Of a stretch of 64,000 nucleotides of DNA, positions 1 to 13,230 are shown piece after piece. The notes below the pieces were generated by a model. The model saw nothing but the letters and a program-made list of their open reading frames with translations, did not search any database and was not told the DNA's origin. Positions within the stretch are counted from its first letter, which is position 1. Every line of letters starts with the position of its first letter. This DNA is from Acidihalobacter prosperus. Lineage in GTDB: Bacteria; Pseudomonadota; Gammaproteobacteria; DSM-5130; Acidihalobacteraceae. A program made the translations under genes and the position numbers. The stretch is from positions 481,140 to 545,139 of the forward strand of contig NZ_JQSG02000001.1 in NCBI RefSeq assembly GCF_000754095.2, in the 5' to 3' direction.

Positions 1-49
1 GATGACGATCTTTTTCCGGCGCAAGGGCTGGCTGGGCGGCAGCCGGTAA
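1..49 (+). CDS. Possible C-terminal end of an upstream gene (partial)
   Basis: Reading from base 2 gives about 15 codons (MTIFFRRKGWLGGSR) followed by TAA at 47-49, before the convergent aldo/keto reductase gene. The basic, aromatic tail could end a membrane protein or permease, but too little is in the window to identify it. The frame may be chance. Confidence 0.25.
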   Translation, partial: MTIFFRRKGWLGGSR

Positions 50-74
50 GCCGGTCGGCCACCGCCGAACGCCA

Positions 75-1073
75 TCAGGCGGTCGCGACGTTTTCCGGCG
101 GCGCCATGAATTCCGGTCCCACGGAATCGGGAATGCATTCCCGCAGGATGGCATCGATCGCAACGCGGTCCGCAACATCGATGGACCAGCCCATCACCGC
201 ATCGACGGGATCGAGCTGGTCCGGGCGTCGGGCGCCCCACAGCGCGGTCGCCACACCCGGCTGGTCGATCAGCCAACGCAGCGCCAGATGGATGACGCGA
301 CGGTCGTATTGCTCCTGCGCGTACGCGTCCAGCCGGCGCACCGCCTCGAGGTAGTGTCCGAAACGCGGCATCTGGAACTTCGGATCGGACAGGCGCAGAT
401 CGTCGCCGGTAAAGCGCGTGTCGGCCTGCATGCGTCCGGAGAGCAGCCCGCGGCAGAGCGCGCCGTAGGCGATCATGCCGATACCCTGCTGCACGCAGTA
501 ATCGGCGACGCCGCCCTCGATCTCGCGCTCGAAAAGGTTGTAGGGCGGCTGATTCGTGGCCAGCGGCGCCGCCTTGGCGAAGGCGGCCATCTGCTCCGGC
601 GAATAGTTGCTCACCCCGATCGCGCGGATCTTGCCCTCGGCGCACAGCGCTTCAAGGGCGGCCGCGGTCTCCTCGAAGGGCACCGCACCGTCGGGCCAGT
701 GCACCTGATAGATGTCGACGTAGTCCGTGCCCAGACGACGCAGCGAATCCTCGATTTCTTGGCGGATGCGTGCCGGCGAACTGTCGCGGCTGACGCGCCC
801 GTCCTGCCAGGCCAGGCCCACCTTGGTGGCCAGTACGATGCGGTCGCGCCGGCCGTACTGGGCCAAGGCCTTGCCCACGATCTCCTCCGAGCGGCCGAAG
901 CCATAGACGGGCGCGGTGTCGATCAGCGTAATGCCGCGGTCGAGCGCGGCGTGTACGGTATCGATGGCCGCGCGTTCGTCCGTGCCGCCCCACATCCAGC
1001 CGCCGATGGCCCAGGTGCCCAGACCGATCTTCGGCACTTCGATATCCGCGTGTGCCAGGCGGGTGTGTTCCAT
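75..1073 (-). CDS. Aldo/keto reductase
   Basis: A 332-residue NADPH-dependent aldo/keto reductase with the (beta/alpha)8 barrel fold expected from its motifs. The N-terminus has the family pattern GLGTWAIGG, then IDTAPVYGFGRSE with the catalytic Asp and Tyr, the Lys of VLATKVGL and the His of IYQVHWPDG. IGVSNYS follows in the middle of the barrel. These match the D-Y-K-H catalytic tetrad. It resembles the YajO/general stress protein 69 branch that reduces aldehydes and ketones in the cytoplasm. It is transcribed away from the putA cluster with 182 bp between them, so it probably has its own promoter. The physiological substrate cannot be read from sequence. Confidence 0.93.
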   Translation of the reverse strand: MEHTRLAHADIEVPKIGLGTWAIGGWMWGGTDERAAIDTVHAALDRGITLIDTAPVYGFGRSEEIVGKALAQYGRRDRIVLATKVGLAWQDGRVSRDSSPARIRQEIEDSLRRLGTDYVDIYQVHWPDGAVPFEETAAALEALCAEGKIRAIGVSNYSPEQMAAFAKAAPLATNQPPYNLFEREIEGGVADYCVQQGIGMIAYGALCRGLLSGRMQADTRFTGDDLRLSDPKFQMPRFGHYLEAVRRLDAYAQEQYDRRVIHLALRWLIDQPGVATALWGARRPDQLDPVDAVMGWSIDVADRVAIDAILRECIPDSVGPEFMAPPENVATA

Positions 1074-1255
1074 ACAGACTCCTTGTGTCGCGATGATCTC
1101 GGTCGGTCCGACACCGTGCGGTCGGGACGGCGCACGCAGGTGTCAAACCGCTCGGTCTGTATTCTGACCCGTCTAACGGTCGCGAGTTCAGCGGCGCATA
1201 TCCACGCTCGATCGTTGACGGCCGACGGTGTCTGGGTGCCGGGGCGGGAATCCCG

Positions 1256-4200
1256 TCATGCGTCCCGTGCGAGCAGTCCCGCATCGCCGCCGACCGCGGC
1301 GGTATTGATCGTCAGCACCCGTTCGGTGGAGAAACGCAGCAGATAATGCGGACCGCCCGCCTTGAAGCCTGTGCCCGATAGCCCTTCGCCGCCGAAGGGC
1401 TGCACGCCGACCACGGCACCGATCATGTTGCGGTTTGCGTATAGATTGCCGACCCGGGCGCGATCGGCGATCTGGCGTATCCGTGATTCGATCCGGCTGT
1501 GCACGCCGAGCGTCAACCCATAGCCGGTTGCGTTGATGGCGTCGACAATCTGATCGAGCGTGCCCGCGCGCCAGCGCACCACGTGCAGAAAAGGCCCGAA
1601 AACCTCGCCTTCAAGTTCATCGATGCCTTCAAGCCGGAAGACCGCCGGCGCGACGAAGTGGCCATGAGCGCATGCGGCGGATAGTTCGGCCCGTGCCAGC
1701 AGGCGGCCCGCTTCGGTCAGGCCAGCCGCATGCGCTTCCAGGTCCGCCCGCGCGTCGGCGTCGATCACGGGTCCGACGTCGGTGGACAGACGGGCCGGAT
1801 CGCCCGTCGCCAACAAATCGAGCGCGCCGCTCAGCATGGTTAGCACGGTTTCCGCGATCTCGTCCTGGAGGTACAGCACCCGGAGCGCGGAGCAGCGCTG
1901 ACCTGCGCTCGAAAAAGCCGATTGCACCACATCCCGTACCAGCTGTTCCGGCAAGGCGGTGCTGTCGGCGATCATCGCATTGAGGCCTCCGGTTTCCGCA
2001 ATCAGTGGCACCATCGGCCCTTGCCGTTCCGCCAGGCCGCGCTGGATATGCTGTGCGGTCAGCGTGGAGCCGGTAAAGGCGACACCGGCAATGCGCGGGT
2101 CACCCGTCAGCCAGGGGCCGATGCGACTGCCGTCGCCGGGCAACAGGGCCAGCACCGACGGCGGAATACCGGCACGCAGCATGAGCTCGACCGCAAGTCC
2201 CGCAATCAAAGGCGTCTGCTCGGCCGGCTTCGCGATCACGGCATTGCCGGCCGCCAGCGCGGCCGCGATCTGACCAGTGAAGATCGCCAGCGGGAAATTC
2301 CAGGGACTGATGCAGACGAAAACGCCGCGTCCGTGCAGACTGAGACGATTGTCCTCGCCCGTCGGTCCGGGCAACCGGTGTGGCGCAGAGAACAGATTGC
2401 GTGCCTGCGCGGCGTAGTAGCGGCAAAAATCGACGGCTTCGCGCACTTCAGCCAGGGCGTCGGCCACGGTGCGCCCGGCCTCGCGCACGCATAACGCCAT
2501 CAGCGCGGCCCGGTGCCCTTGGTAGAGATCGGCCAGCCGATCGAGGCACGCCGCGCGTTCGGCAACCGGCGTGGCGGCCCATGAGGCGGCTGCGGAATAC
2601 GTCGTCGCCAACGCCTTTTCGACGTCGGCCCGGGTGGCTTCGACCACGCTGCCAACCTGTCGCCGCAGATCGGCGGGGTCGTAGACCGGGCGCGAGTCAC
2701 CGACCGAGGAATGTCCGTCAATCAGTGGGGCGACAAGACGTGGCGGCGCGAGAGTGGCCTGCATGTCGTGATCGAGCTTCCGCAGAGTGCCCTCGTCAGT
2801 CAAATCCAATCCGGCGGCGTTGGTGCGCATGTCGCCATACAGCGACGAGGGCAGGGGGAGGAGGGGATGACGCACAGCGGTCCCCAGGCTGCGCAGATGT
2901 TCGGCCGGGTCCGCACACAGCATTGGGTCTTTGTCTCTTGCCGCTGCCCGTACGCGATGCACGAACGAGCCATTGGCCCCGTTTTCCAGCAGCCGCCGGA
3001 TGAGATAGGCCAACAGGTGATCCCGTGAACCGATCGGCGCATAGACGCGGCAGGGCGGCGCGGGGCGGCCCTGACGCGCCTGCCGAACCGCCAAACGCGC
3101 ATAAAGCGCGGCCCCCATGCCGTAAAGCCGTTGATACTCGAAACCGCCACCGTCACCCGCCATCTCCAGCACGGCAGCCACGGTATGGGCGTTGTGGGTG
3201 GCGAACAGCGGATAGCAGCGGTCGCGGCGCGCCAGCAGGCGTCGGGCGCAGGCCAGATAGGCGACGTCGGTGCCGACGCGGCGGGTGTAGACGGGATAGT
3301 CGTCGAGTCCGGCCTGCTGCGCGAGTTTGATTTCAGTATCCCAGTATGCGCCCTTTACCAGTCTTATCATGACCTTGCGGTCATTTCTTTCGGCTTGGTC
3401 GAGCAGCCATTCCAGTACCGCCGGCGCGCGTTTCTGATAGGCCTGGACAGCCACCCCGAAGCCCGTCCAGGCATGCAGCTCCGAGTCGGCCATCAGGCGC
3501 TCGATCAGGTCCAGCGAGGGTTCGAGGCGGCTCGTCTCCTCGGCATCGATACAAAGCGCGATGCCGCGCGCGGCGGCATCGAGGCACAGTTGCCGCAGGC
3601 GCGGCAGGAGCTCGGCGCACACGCGCTCTCGTTGGGCGTATTCGTAGCGCGGATGCAATGCGGAAAGCTTGACCGACAGGGATGCGCGCCGCAGCGGATC
3701 AGACTCGGATGCCGCATGGCGGCCGATTGCGTCGATCGCATGGCGATAGGCGGCCAGATAGCGCAAGGCGTCGGCTTCGGTCATCGCCGCCTCGCCCAGC
3801 ATGTCATAGGCATGGCGCCCTCCGCGAGCTTCGGTGGATGCGGCCCTGTGCAGGGCCCGTTCGATGTCATCCGCAAACACGAAGCTGCGTCCCAGACGGC
3901 GCATGGCACGTATCGCCACAGCGCGCGCGAGCGGTTCGCCTGCGCGCGCTGCGAAACGGCGCAGGCGGCCAGTGCCGCGCCCATCCCCGGAAACGAGCAG
4001 GCGACTCGCCCAGGCGAGCGCGTGGTCGCGTGCGCCGGCCTGCAGCGTCTCGGCGGTGGCACTGCGTCGACGCCAGTCGACCGCGCCGAGCCGATCGCGG
4101 ATCAGCGCGCCGGCGGTCGAACCGTCCGGGATACGCAGCAGGGCTTCTGCCAATCCCATCAACGCCTGACCCTCTGCGCTGTCGAGACCGTATTCGGCCA

Positions 4201-4411
4201 TCAGGAGGCCCGCATCATCCTCCTGCATGGGGTGTTGCAGCATGTCATCGATCAACGCCTCGGCATGCAGGCGAATACGCTCTCGGGCGGGTTCGTCGAA
4301 GCTCGCATCGCTTAGCAGCGCGCGCAGGCAATCGTTCTCGTCGCGGAGATGCGCGCGCCGGATCGCAGCGCGCAGGTCCGGGCTTTCGGCAGGCGTTGCA
4401 TCGAACAGCAT
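1256..4411 (-). CDS. putA: Bifunctional proline dehydrogenase / P5C dehydrogenase PutA
   Basis: Oxidises proline to glutamate in two steps within one protein: FAD-dependent proline dehydrogenase, then NAD-dependent glutamate-semialdehyde dehydrogenase. The N-terminal half carries the PRODH barrel signatures VKLSALHPRYE (about residue 247) and RLVKGAYWD (about 350). The C-terminal half is an aldehyde dehydrogenase with SPWNFPLAIFTGQ, FTGST, ETGGLNAMI and the nucleophile Cys in SAGQRCSALR. The length, 1051 residues, is that of the short PutA class: there is no N-terminal ribbon-helix-helix domain and no long C-terminal extension. It therefore probably does not repress its own gene as the E. coli protein does. 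It stands alone, with no putP beside it. Confidence 0.97.
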   Translation of the reverse strand: MLFDATPAESPDLRAAIRRAHLRDENDCLRALLSDASFDEPARERIRLHAEALIDDMLQHPMQEDDAGLLMAEYGLDSAEGQALMGLAEALLRIPDGSTAGALIRDRLGAVDWRRRSATAETLQAGARDHALAWASRLLVSGDGRGTGRLRRFAARAGEPLARAVAIRAMRRLGRSFVFADDIERALHRAASTEARGGRHAYDMLGEAAMTEADALRYLAAYRHAIDAIGRHAASESDPLRRASLSVKLSALHPRYEYAQRERVCAELLPRLRQLCLDAAARGIALCIDAEETSRLEPSLDLIERLMADSELHAWTGFGVAVQAYQKRAPAVLEWLLDQAERNDRKVMIRLVKGAYWDTEIKLAQQAGLDDYPVYTRRVGTDVAYLACARRLLARRDRCYPLFATHNAHTVAAVLEMAGDGGGFEYQRLYGMGAALYARLAVRQARQGRPAPPCRVYAPIGSRDHLLAYLIRRLLENGANGSFVHRVRAAARDKDPMLCADPAEHLRSLGTAVRHPLLPLPSSLYGDMRTNAAGLDLTDEGTLRKLDHDMQATLAPPRLVAPLIDGHSSVGDSRPVYDPADLRRQVGSVVEATRADVEKALATTYSAAASWAATPVAERAACLDRLADLYQGHRAALMALCVREAGRTVADALAEVREAVDFCRYYAAQARNLFSAPHRLPGPTGEDNRLSLHGRGVFVCISPWNFPLAIFTGQIAAALAAGNAVIAKPAEQTPLIAGLAVELMLRAGIPPSVLALLPGDGSRIGPWLTGDPRIAGVAFTGSTLTAQHIQRGLAERQGPMVPLIAETGGLNAMIADSTALPEQLVRDVVQSAFSSAGQRCSALRVLYLQDEIAETVLTMLSGALDLLATGDPARLSTDVGPVIDADARADLEAHAAGLTEAGRLLARAELSAACAHGHFVAPAVFRLEGIDELEGEVFGPFLHVVRWRAGTLDQIVDAINATGYGLTLGVHSRIESRIRQIADRARVGNLYANRNMIGAVVGVQPFGGEGLSGTGFKAGGPHYLLRFSTERVLTINTAAVGGDAGLLARDA

Positions 4412-4514
4412 GATCGAGCGCTCCGGGATGCTTGCGACAACGGTGGGCGAAGGCTCACCTCCCGTTTCCGCCCATTATGGTTCAGTCCGGCGCGCGGCGC
4501 CCGCCCGTTCGCCT

Positions 4515-5489
4515 TCAGGCAACCCGGTTGCGCGGTGTGCCGGCGAGGAAGGCACGGATGTTCAAGGCCATCTCGTCGACCAGGCGCTGGCGGGCAGTGC
4601 GGCTGGCCCAGGCCACATGTGGCGTGATGATCAGGTTGGGGATGTCGTCGGCGAGCAGCGGATGGTCGGCGGGCGGCGGCTCCCGGTCGAGCACGTCGAG
4701 ACCGGCGGCGCCGAGACGGCCCTCGCGCAGGGCGGCCGCGAGGGCTTGACTGTCGATCAGACCGCCGCGGGCTGTGTTGATCAGCATCGCGGTCGGCCCC
4801 AGGCGATCGAGCTCGGCGGCGCCGATCAGGCCGGCTGTTTCGGGCGTCAACGGGCAGTGCAGGCTCAGCACGTCGGCTTCATCGAGGACCGTTTCGAAGG
4901 CGACGCGGCCGGGACGCGGCGTCGCGCCTGAGCGTTCGGAGAGCAGAACGCGCATGCCCATGCAATCGGCCATACGCGCGACCGCACCGCCGAGCACGCC
5001 ATGGCCGACGATGCCCAGCGTACGCCCGTTGAGTTCTCCGACCGGGAAGTAGTCGTAAAGCGAAAAACTGCGTGCCGAGGTCCAGGCGCCCCGTTCGACC
5101 GCGCGCGCATATTCGGGCAGGTGCCTGATCAGCGCAAGCATGAGGGCGATGGTGTGTTCGGCGACGGAGGCCGTGCCGTAGTCGCGTACGTTGCACACCA
5201 CGATACCCTGGCTTGATGCCGCATCCAGATCGACGTTGTTGGTGCCCGTGGCGGCCACGCAGATCAATTTGAGATGCGCGGCCTGTCGCAACGCCGCGCC
5301 GTCGACCATGACCTTGTTGGTGATCAGGACTTCGGCATCGCCGATATGCGCCGTCACCTCGTCGGCTGCGGTCTGCGCGTGAAAGATCCAATCGGTGACG
5401 GTCTCGTTCAGGGGCGTGCGGTCGAGGTCACCGTTGTCGAGAGTGTCCATGTCGAGAAATACGCCGCGCATCCGAGCCTCCTTCGGCAA
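4515..5489 (-). CDS. D-2-hydroxyacid dehydrogenase (NAD-binding)
   Basis: A 324-residue member of the D-isomer 2-hydroxyacid dehydrogenase family. The Rossmann nucleotide-binding motif reads GIVGHGVLGGAVARMA. NTARGGLID carries the catalytic Arg, LDREPP the Glu and TPHVAWAS the His. Homologues act on glycerate/hydroxypyruvate, lactate or 4-phosphoerythronate; the spacing and the LDVLDREPPP segment are closest to glycerate/hydroxypyruvate reductases, but the substrate is not settled. The start MPKEARMRGVFLD has a second Met (MRGVFLD) six codons in that could be the true start. Neighbours (PutA, a metal transporter) give no pathway hint. Confidence 0.9.
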   Translation of the reverse strand: MPKEARMRGVFLDMDTLDNGDLDRTPLNETVTDWIFHAQTAADEVTAHIGDAEVLITNKVMVDGAALRQAAHLKLICVAATGTNNVDLDAASSQGIVVCNVRDYGTASVAEHTIALMLALIRHLPEYARAVERGAWTSARSFSLYDYFPVGELNGRTLGIVGHGVLGGAVARMADCMGMRVLLSERSGATPRPGRVAFETVLDEADVLSLHCPLTPETAGLIGAAELDRLGPTAMLINTARGGLIDSQALAAALREGRLGAAGLDVLDREPPPADHPLLADDIPNLIITPHVAWASRTARQRLVDEMALNIRAFLAGTPRNRVA

Positions 5490-5541
5490 AAGAGGGGCAG
5501 ATTAGCAGTCTGTCCGTATGCACGAAAGTTTGCCTGCCGCA

Positions 5542-6291
5542 CTACTGCAGCGTGCCGTACAAACCGTGCAGCAGGTGTCCGGTGAAATAGGCCAGCGCGG
5601 CCGCGGCACCGCCGGTCACAAGGGTGCCAATGCCGGAGTGAAGGCGCGAACGATTGAGCAGATGCCCACGCACGGCGCCGATCGTAAAAAAACTCAGACT
5701 GGTAAGCATCACGCTTAAGACGAACGCCCGCTGCGGATACTCGCTTGCGAAAATGAAAGGAAACAAGGGAATGAGACCGATAGCCAGGAACGACGCGAGC
5801 GTCGTCAACGCGGCCTTGAGTGGCTCTGGCGCTTGCGGAGGGAAGCCGAGCTCCTCGGTCAACATGGTATTCAGCCACAACTCGCGATCGGAGGTGATGA
5901 CGCGCACGACGGCCTCCAGCGTCTCGCCCTCGAAACCCTTGGCGGCATAGATCTGGCGAATTTCCTCGCGCTCGCCCGCCGGTATCTCCCTGATATGTCG
6001 ACTTTCGTTGCGGCGCGCCTGCTCGATCTGCTCCTGCTGACTGCGCGCGGCCTGGTAGTTGCTGACCGCCATGCTGAAACCGTCCGCCAGGAGATTGGCC
6101 AGACCGAGCACGATGGCGACCTGGGCCGGGAACTGCGCGCCGACGGCGCCGGCAACCACCGCGAAGGTGGTGACGCATCCGTCGATCGCACCGAGCACGG
6201 CGTCGCCGAGATGTCCCTGCCCACGCCGCTGGATGGCCAGCCGGCGGCGGATGGCGTCAGGTTCGTGTTCTTCCTCGATACCGGGTTTCAT
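5542..6291 (-). CDS. VIT1/CCC1-family iron/manganese transporter
   Basis: A 249-residue membrane protein of the vacuolar iron transporter (VIT1/CCC1) family, which moves Fe2+ or Mn2+ out of the cytoplasm. The conserved first part [23 protein letters not shown] and the following [18 protein letters not shown] contain the acidic and Met residues typical of transmembrane helices 1 and 2. A soluble loop rich in Glu/Arg (about 80-130) is where the family binds metal. Hydrophobic segments near residues 160-180, 190-205 and 220-240 complete about five helices. Iron efflux would suit an iron-rich habitat, but that is inference. Confidence 0.9.
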   Translation of the reverse strand: MKPGIEEEHEPDAIRRRLAIQRRGQGHLGDAVLGAIDGCVTTFAVVAGAVGAQFPAQVAIVLGLANLLADGFSMAVSNYQAARSQQEQIEQARRNESRHIREIPAGEREEIRQIYAAKGFEGETLEAVVRVITSDRELWLNTMLTEELGFPPQAPEPLKAALTTLASFLAIGLIPLFPFIFASEYPQRAFVLSVMLTSLSFFTIGAVRGHLLNRSRLHSGIGTLVTGGAAAALAYFTGHLLHGLYGTLQ

Positions 6292-6331
6292 GGCGGCGCC
6301 GGCGTTGGATCGTCCCGGCGCCGCACGGTCT

Positions 6332-9064
<2,733 letters not shown>

Positions 9065-9214
9065 GAGTCGTCCTTGTGTCCGGGTGGGTGTTGGGGGCGC
9101 TGGGCCTGTTGCGCATGCCGAACCGGGACAGATCCGAGGGGGCTGCCCGGAGACGAAGCCCATTGTAAACCACTTGCCGTGCCTTACGCCCCGTGCAACG
9201 TGCGCGGCGAACGA

Positions 9215-9832
9215 TCAGGCGAGCAGGCGCTCGGCCTCGCGCAGCAGGGGCTTGCGCGCGAACAGCAAGCGCAGGCGGGTGCCGCCGGCCTGACGCCACA
9301 ATACGGCGGCGCGGATGCCGGCGAGCAGCAACACGCGGATACGGCTGGCCACGTTTTCGTTGGACAGATGGCTTTGCTCACCGCGCACGATGATTCTTGG
9401 CCCGAGTTCACTGATGGTCTCGCGATAGAGCGCAGCCAGACTGGCGATCACGTTCTCATGGGTGGAATTGAAATACTCCGCCTGTCGCAGGGCACCGTCG
9501 ATGCCCCGCGACAGGCGTTCGAGCATCTCGGGGCGTTTCGACAGCCGCCGCTCCAGATGCAGCAGCGCCACCGCGTAACGCATGACTTCGAGCGCGTGCA
9601 TGCGCGCCTGCGGGTCGAGCTGTGCCTTGAGAATCTGCAGGCCGGGGCGCAGATGGACGATGCCTTCGTAAACGGCCTCCAGGCTCTCGGCATCGCGTGT
9701 CAGCAAGCTGTGGATCATCGGTTTGAGCGCGTCCGCCTCCAGGGTGCCCGTGCGCGCAAGCCTGTCCGCATCGGCGGCGCATTGGAAGACGGCTGCCAGT
9801 GCCAGCGTTCGATTGCGCAGATTTTTTTCCAT
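9215..9832 (-). CDS. hflD: High frequency lysogenization protein HflD homologue
   Basis: A 205-residue all-helical, peripheral membrane protein of the HflD family. The diagnostic features are the start region RNRTLALAAVFQCAADADRLA and the position directly downstream of mnmA, as in E. coli. In E. coli, HflD affects lambda lysogenisation through the CII protein; its housekeeping role is unclear. The start is the ATG at 9830-9832. A longer open frame upstream is only the shadow of mnmA. Confidence 0.92.
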   Translation of the reverse strand: MEKNLRNRTLALAAVFQCAADADRLARTGTLEADALKPMIHSLLTRDAESLEAVYEGIVHLRPGLQILKAQLDPQARMHALEVMRYAVALLHLERRLSKRPEMLERLSRGIDGALRQAEYFNSTHENVIASLAALYRETISELGPRIIVRGEQSHLSNENVASRIRVLLLAGIRAAVLWRQAGGTRLRLLFARKPLLREAERLLA

Positions 9833-9843
9833 TTCATTCCCCC

Positions 9844-10977
9844 TCAGATGCCCTGTGCCGCCCGGTCCGCGTGTATGCCGGTTGCGTCGCGGATATCCGA
9901 CGGACGATCGATCGATTCGATAACTCCGCCGCCAAGACAGATATCGCCCTGGTAGAACACCGCGTATTGCCCGGGCGTGGCCGCACGCTGCGGACGTTCG
10001 AACGCAACCCGTGCGCCGCCGGCTTCCAGCGTGACGGTGCAGGCCTGATCGGCCTGCCGGTATCGGGTCTTGGCGGTACAGGTGAAGCGTTCCGCGGGGG
10101 CGTGCCCGGCAATCCAATGCAGGGGCCGCACCTGCAGCGCGGCCGACTGCAACAGCGGGTGGTCGTGACCCTGGACAACCATCAGTTCGTTGCGATCCAA
10201 TCTTTTTTCGGCGACATACCAGGGCGCCTCGCCGCCGTCCGCCGTGCCCCCGATCCCGAGACCCTGGCGTTGGCCCAGGGTGTAGTACATCAAACCCTGG
10301 TGAGCACCCAGCTGGCGGCCATGCGGATCGACGATGGCGCCTGGCATAGCCGGCAGGTAGCGGGCGAGGAAGTCGCGAAAGCGGCGTTCGCCGATGAAGC
10401 AGATTCCGGTACTGTCCTTGCGCTGATGATTCGGCAGGCCCGCCTCGCGTGCCAGCGCGCGAACATCGGATTTGAGCAGGGCGCCAAGCGGGAAACGGCT
10501 GGCGGCAAGCTGCTCTCGCGTCAATGCGTGCAGGAAGTAGCTCTGATCCTTGTTCGGGTCCAGCCCCCGCAGCAGATTCGACTGCGCGTCGATGCGTGCG
10601 TAATGGCCCGTGGCGATGGCATCCGCGCCAAGCTTGCGGGCATGGCCGAGAAAGGCCTTGAATTTGATTTCGCGATTGCAGAGCACGTCCGGATTGGGCG
10701 TGCGCCCGGCCTTGTATTCGGCCAGGAAATAGGCGAACACACGATCCCAGTATTCGCGTGCGAAATTGACCTTGTGCAGTGGTATTTCGAGCGTTCCGGC
10801 AACGCGACGCGCCTCCGCGAGATCTTCCTCGGCGGCGCAATAACCTTCCTCGTCGTCGTCTTCCCAGTTCTTCATGAACAGGCCCTCGACGCGATGGCCC
10901 TGTTCGAGCAGGCGCAGGGCGGCCACGGCGGAGTCGACGCCGCCGGAGAGTCCGACGATGATGCGCTGGCGCCGCAT
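9844..10977 (-). CDS. mnmA: tRNA-specific 2-thiouridylase MnmA
   Basis: Thiolates U34 of Lys, Glu and Gln tRNAs to 2-thiouridine, using ATP and sulfur relayed from the Tus proteins. The PP-loop [10 protein letters not shown] is at the N-terminus. The catalytic Cys pair lies in [12 protein letters not shown] (first) and [12 protein letters not shown] (second). GHYARI and [14 protein letters not shown] are further family hallmarks. The length is 377 residues from the ATG at 10977. The gene follows nudJ with a 5-bp gap and precedes hflD with an 11-bp gap, so the three should be one transcript. Confidence 0.97.
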   Translation of the reverse strand: MRRQRIIVGLSGGVDSAVAALRLLEQGHRVEGLFMKNWEDDDEEGYCAAEEDLAEARRVAGTLEIPLHKVNFAREYWDRVFAYFLAEYKAGRTPNPDVLCNREIKFKAFLGHARKLGADAIATGHYARIDAQSNLLRGLDPNKDQSYFLHALTREQLAASRFPLGALLKSDVRALAREAGLPNHQRKDSTGICFIGERRFRDFLARYLPAMPGAIVDPHGRQLGAHQGLMYYTLGQRQGLGIGGTADGGEAPWYVAEKRLDRNELMVVQGHDHPLLQSAALQVRPLHWIAGHAPAERFTCTAKTRYRQADQACTVTLEAGGARVAFERPQRAATPGQYAVFYQGDICLGGGVIESIDRPSDIRDATGIHADRAAQGI

Positions 10978-10982
10978 GCCGG

Positions 10983-11426
10983 TCACGCGAGCTCGCGCAG
11001 CAGATCCAGCGGGTAGCGGCGCCCCAGCAGATAGTCGTCGATGGCTTGCAGGACGAGGGGGCTGCGCAGCCGCGGCCCTAGCGCGCGGATCGCCTCGGGC
11101 GTGAGCCACTCGGCGGCCTCGATGCCGGTGTCGAGAGCGCACCCGGCATTCTCCTCGCCGACGGACCCGGCGAAGGTCGCCCTCAGAAAGGTGGTGCCGG
11201 CCGGGCTGACCCAGCGGTAGAGCGCGATCAGCGCTTCGGGCTGGAAAGCCCAGGCGGTTTCCTCCAGGGTTTCGCGCACCACGGCTTCAAGCAGGGACTC
11301 TCCGGCCTCAAGATGACCGGCCGGCTGGTTGTAGCGCGTTTGGCCATCGATGCGTTCGCGGACCATCAAAAACCGGCCCGCGCGCTCGGCGACCGCCGCA
11401 ACGGTGACGTGGGGGTGGAACCGCAT
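10983..11426 (-). CDS. nudJ: NUDIX hydrolase, NudJ-like phosphatase
   Basis: A 147-residue NUDIX hydrolase. The NUDIX box starts at about residue 37: [20 protein letters not shown], with the metal-binding REXXEE core. E. coli NudJ, in the same place before mnmA-hflD, hydrolyses nucleoside tri- and diphosphates and thiamine pyrimidine pyrophosphate. The gene starts 84 bp from the divergent icd gene, so the promoters of both must share 11427-11510. Confidence 0.92.
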   Translation of the reverse strand: MRFHPHVTVAAVAERAGRFLMVRERIDGQTRYNQPAGHLEAGESLLEAVVRETLEETAWAFQPEALIALYRWVSPAGTTFLRATFAGSVGEENAGCALDTGIEAAEWLTPEAIRALGPRLRSPLVLQAIDDYLLGRRYPLDLLRELA

Positions 11427-11466
11427 CGAACGACTTTATCACAGCTCTGTGGTCGCGGAGTGAATG

Positions 11467-11472
11467 TATAAT
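11467..11472 (+). promoter_or_regulatory. Candidate -10 box of the icd promoter
   Basis: A perfect TATAAT lies 39 bp before the icd start codon in the short divergent nudJ-icd gap. No good -35 hexamer is seen 16-18 bp upstream, so the promoter may need an activator. Confidence 0.5.
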
Positions 11473-11510
11473 GCGACCCATCCCATCTTTCTCGCGGAGA
11501 CCCCCGACCC

Positions 11511-12767
11511 ATGCCTTACGTGCACATCCAGATACCCAGCGACGGCGAAAAGATCGACGCTCGCTCCGATGACGGCCTCCGTGTTCCGGCGCGCCCGATC
11601 ATCCCCTTCATTGAGGGCGATGGCATCGGCGCAGACGTGACGCCGGTGATGCGCGAGGTTGTCGATGCGGCGGTGAGCAAGGTCTATGGCGATGAGCGCC
11701 GGGTCGTCTGGATGGAGGTCTATGCCGGTGAAAAGGCGACCCGGGTCTACGGCGCCGACGTCTGGCTGCCCGACGAAACCCTGGAGGCTCTGAAGGAATA
11801 TCCCGTCTCGATCAAGGGACCGCTGACGACGCCGGTCGGCGGCGGCATCCGCTCGCTCAATGTCGCCCTCAGGCAGCAGCTCGACCTGTACGTCTGCCTA
11901 CGTCCCGTACGTTATTACGACGGAACCCCGAGCCCTCTCAAACAGCCGGAAAAGACCGACATGGTGATCTTCCGCGAGAACTCGGAAGACATTTACGCGG
12001 GCATCGAATGGGCCGCCGGCACGCCCGAGGCGCAGGCGGTGATCACGTTTTTGCGCGAGCAGATGGGGGTGAGCAAGATCCGCTTTCCGGAAACCTCCGG
12101 CATCGGCATCAAACCCGTTTCCCGCGAGGGCACGGAACGCCTGGTGCGCAAGGCGATCCAATATGCCATCGACAACGAGCGGCCGTCCGTGACCCTGGTG
12201 CACAAAGGCAACATCATGAAATTCACCGAGGGTGCCTTCAAGAACTGGGGATATGCCCTGGCCGGTCGCGAATTCGGTGCCGAACCGTTCGACGGCGGCC
12301 CGTGGATGCGCATGAAAAACCCAAGGACGGGATCGGACATCGTGCTCAAGGACGTCATCGCCGACGCTTTCCTGCAGGAAATACTGCTCAAGCCGGAGGC
12401 GTACGATGTGATTGCGACGCTGAACCTGAACGGCGACTATATCTCAGACGCCCTCGCGGCCCAGGTAGGCGGCATCGGCATCGCACCGGGCGCGAATATG
12501 TCCGACCGCGTCGCCATCTTCGAGGCGACCCATGGCACGGCGCCCGACATCGCCGGGCAGGATCGGGCCAATCCCGGTTCGCTGGTGTTGTCCGCGGAAA
12601 TGATGTTGCGCCATCTCGGCTGGACCGAAGCCGCAGATGCGATCGTGGCGGGCCTGTCCGGCGCGATTCGCGCACGGCGGGTCACTGGCGATCTGGCGCG
12701 CCTGATGGACGGCGCGCAGACCGTTACCAGTTCCGAGTTCGGGCGTTGCATCGTTGCACACATGTAG
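11511..12767 (+). CDS. icd: NADP-dependent isocitrate dehydrogenase
   Basis: Oxidative decarboxylation of isocitrate to 2-oxoglutarate, producing NADPH. A 418-residue dimeric Icd of the E. coli type. [17 protein letters not shown] is at the N-terminus. The substrate loop [19 protein letters not shown] carries the Ser that AceK phosphorylates in enterics and the following Arg residues. [32 protein letters not shown] and [19 protein letters not shown] complete the active site and coenzyme region. It is followed by clpS on the same strand. Confidence 0.97.
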   Translation: MPYVHIQIPSDGEKIDARSDDGLRVPARPIIPFIEGDGIGADVTPVMREVVDAAVSKVYGDERRVVWMEVYAGEKATRVYGADVWLPDETLEALKEYPVSIKGPLTTPVGGGIRSLNVALRQQLDLYVCLRPVRYYDGTPSPLKQPEKTDMVIFRENSEDIYAGIEWAAGTPEAQAVITFLREQMGVSKIRFPETSGIGIKPVSREGTERLVRKAIQYAIDNERPSVTLVHKGNIMKFTEGAFKNWGYALAGREFGAEPFDGGPWMRMKNPRTGSDIVLKDVIADAFLQEILLKPEAYDVIATLNLNGDYISDALAAQVGGIGIAPGANMSDRVAIFEATHGTAPDIAGQDRANPGSLVLSAEMMLRHLGWTEAADAIVAGLSGAIRARRVTGDLARLMDGAQTVTSSEFGRCIVAHM

Positions 12768-12852
12768 CGCCGGTACGGCGAATGCGGTTCCGGCGCGCCA
12801 GGCCGCATGGGATGACCTTGAGATTGAAGCTGTGAAGCCCGACATAGTAAAC

Positions 12853-13170
12853 ATGAGCGAGGAAAAGCATGATGGCCAGGCGGACTTCGTGGTCGAGGAA
12901 AGCCGCCCGGAAATCAAGCAGCCGCCCCTGTACAAGGTCGTGATTCTCAACGACGACTACACTCCGATGGAGTTCGTGGTCGAGGTGCTGGAGGTGTTTT
13001 TCGGCATGGATCGGGAGAAGGCGACCCGCGTCATGCTGCACGTACACACCCGCGGCCGGGGTGTCTGCGGAGTGTTTACCCGCGATATCGCGGAAACCAA
13101 GGTGGCGCAGGTCAACGACTATGCGCGTGATCACCAGCACCCCCTGTTGTGCACCCTGGAAGAGGCCTGA
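12853..13170 (+). CDS. clpS: ATP-dependent Clp protease adaptor ClpS
   Basis: A 105-residue adaptor that binds N-degron substrates and hands them to ClpA. The core [23 protein letters not shown] has the N-end pocket residues ([10 protein letters not shown]), followed by a helix and [19 protein letters not shown]. The frame is open from 12754, but the ATG at 12853 gives the family's usual length. clpA follows 60 bp downstream, the usual pairing. Confidence 0.96.
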   Translation: MSEEKHDGQADFVVEESRPEIKQPPLYKVVILNDDYTPMEFVVEVLEVFFGMDREKATRVMLHVHTRGRGVCGVFTRDIAETKVAQVNDYARDHQHPLLCTLEEA

Positions 13171-13230
13171 GGCCTGATCGATACGGACTCCATGGGCCGA
13201 GGATGGCCGCCAACCTGAGGCAAATCGGCA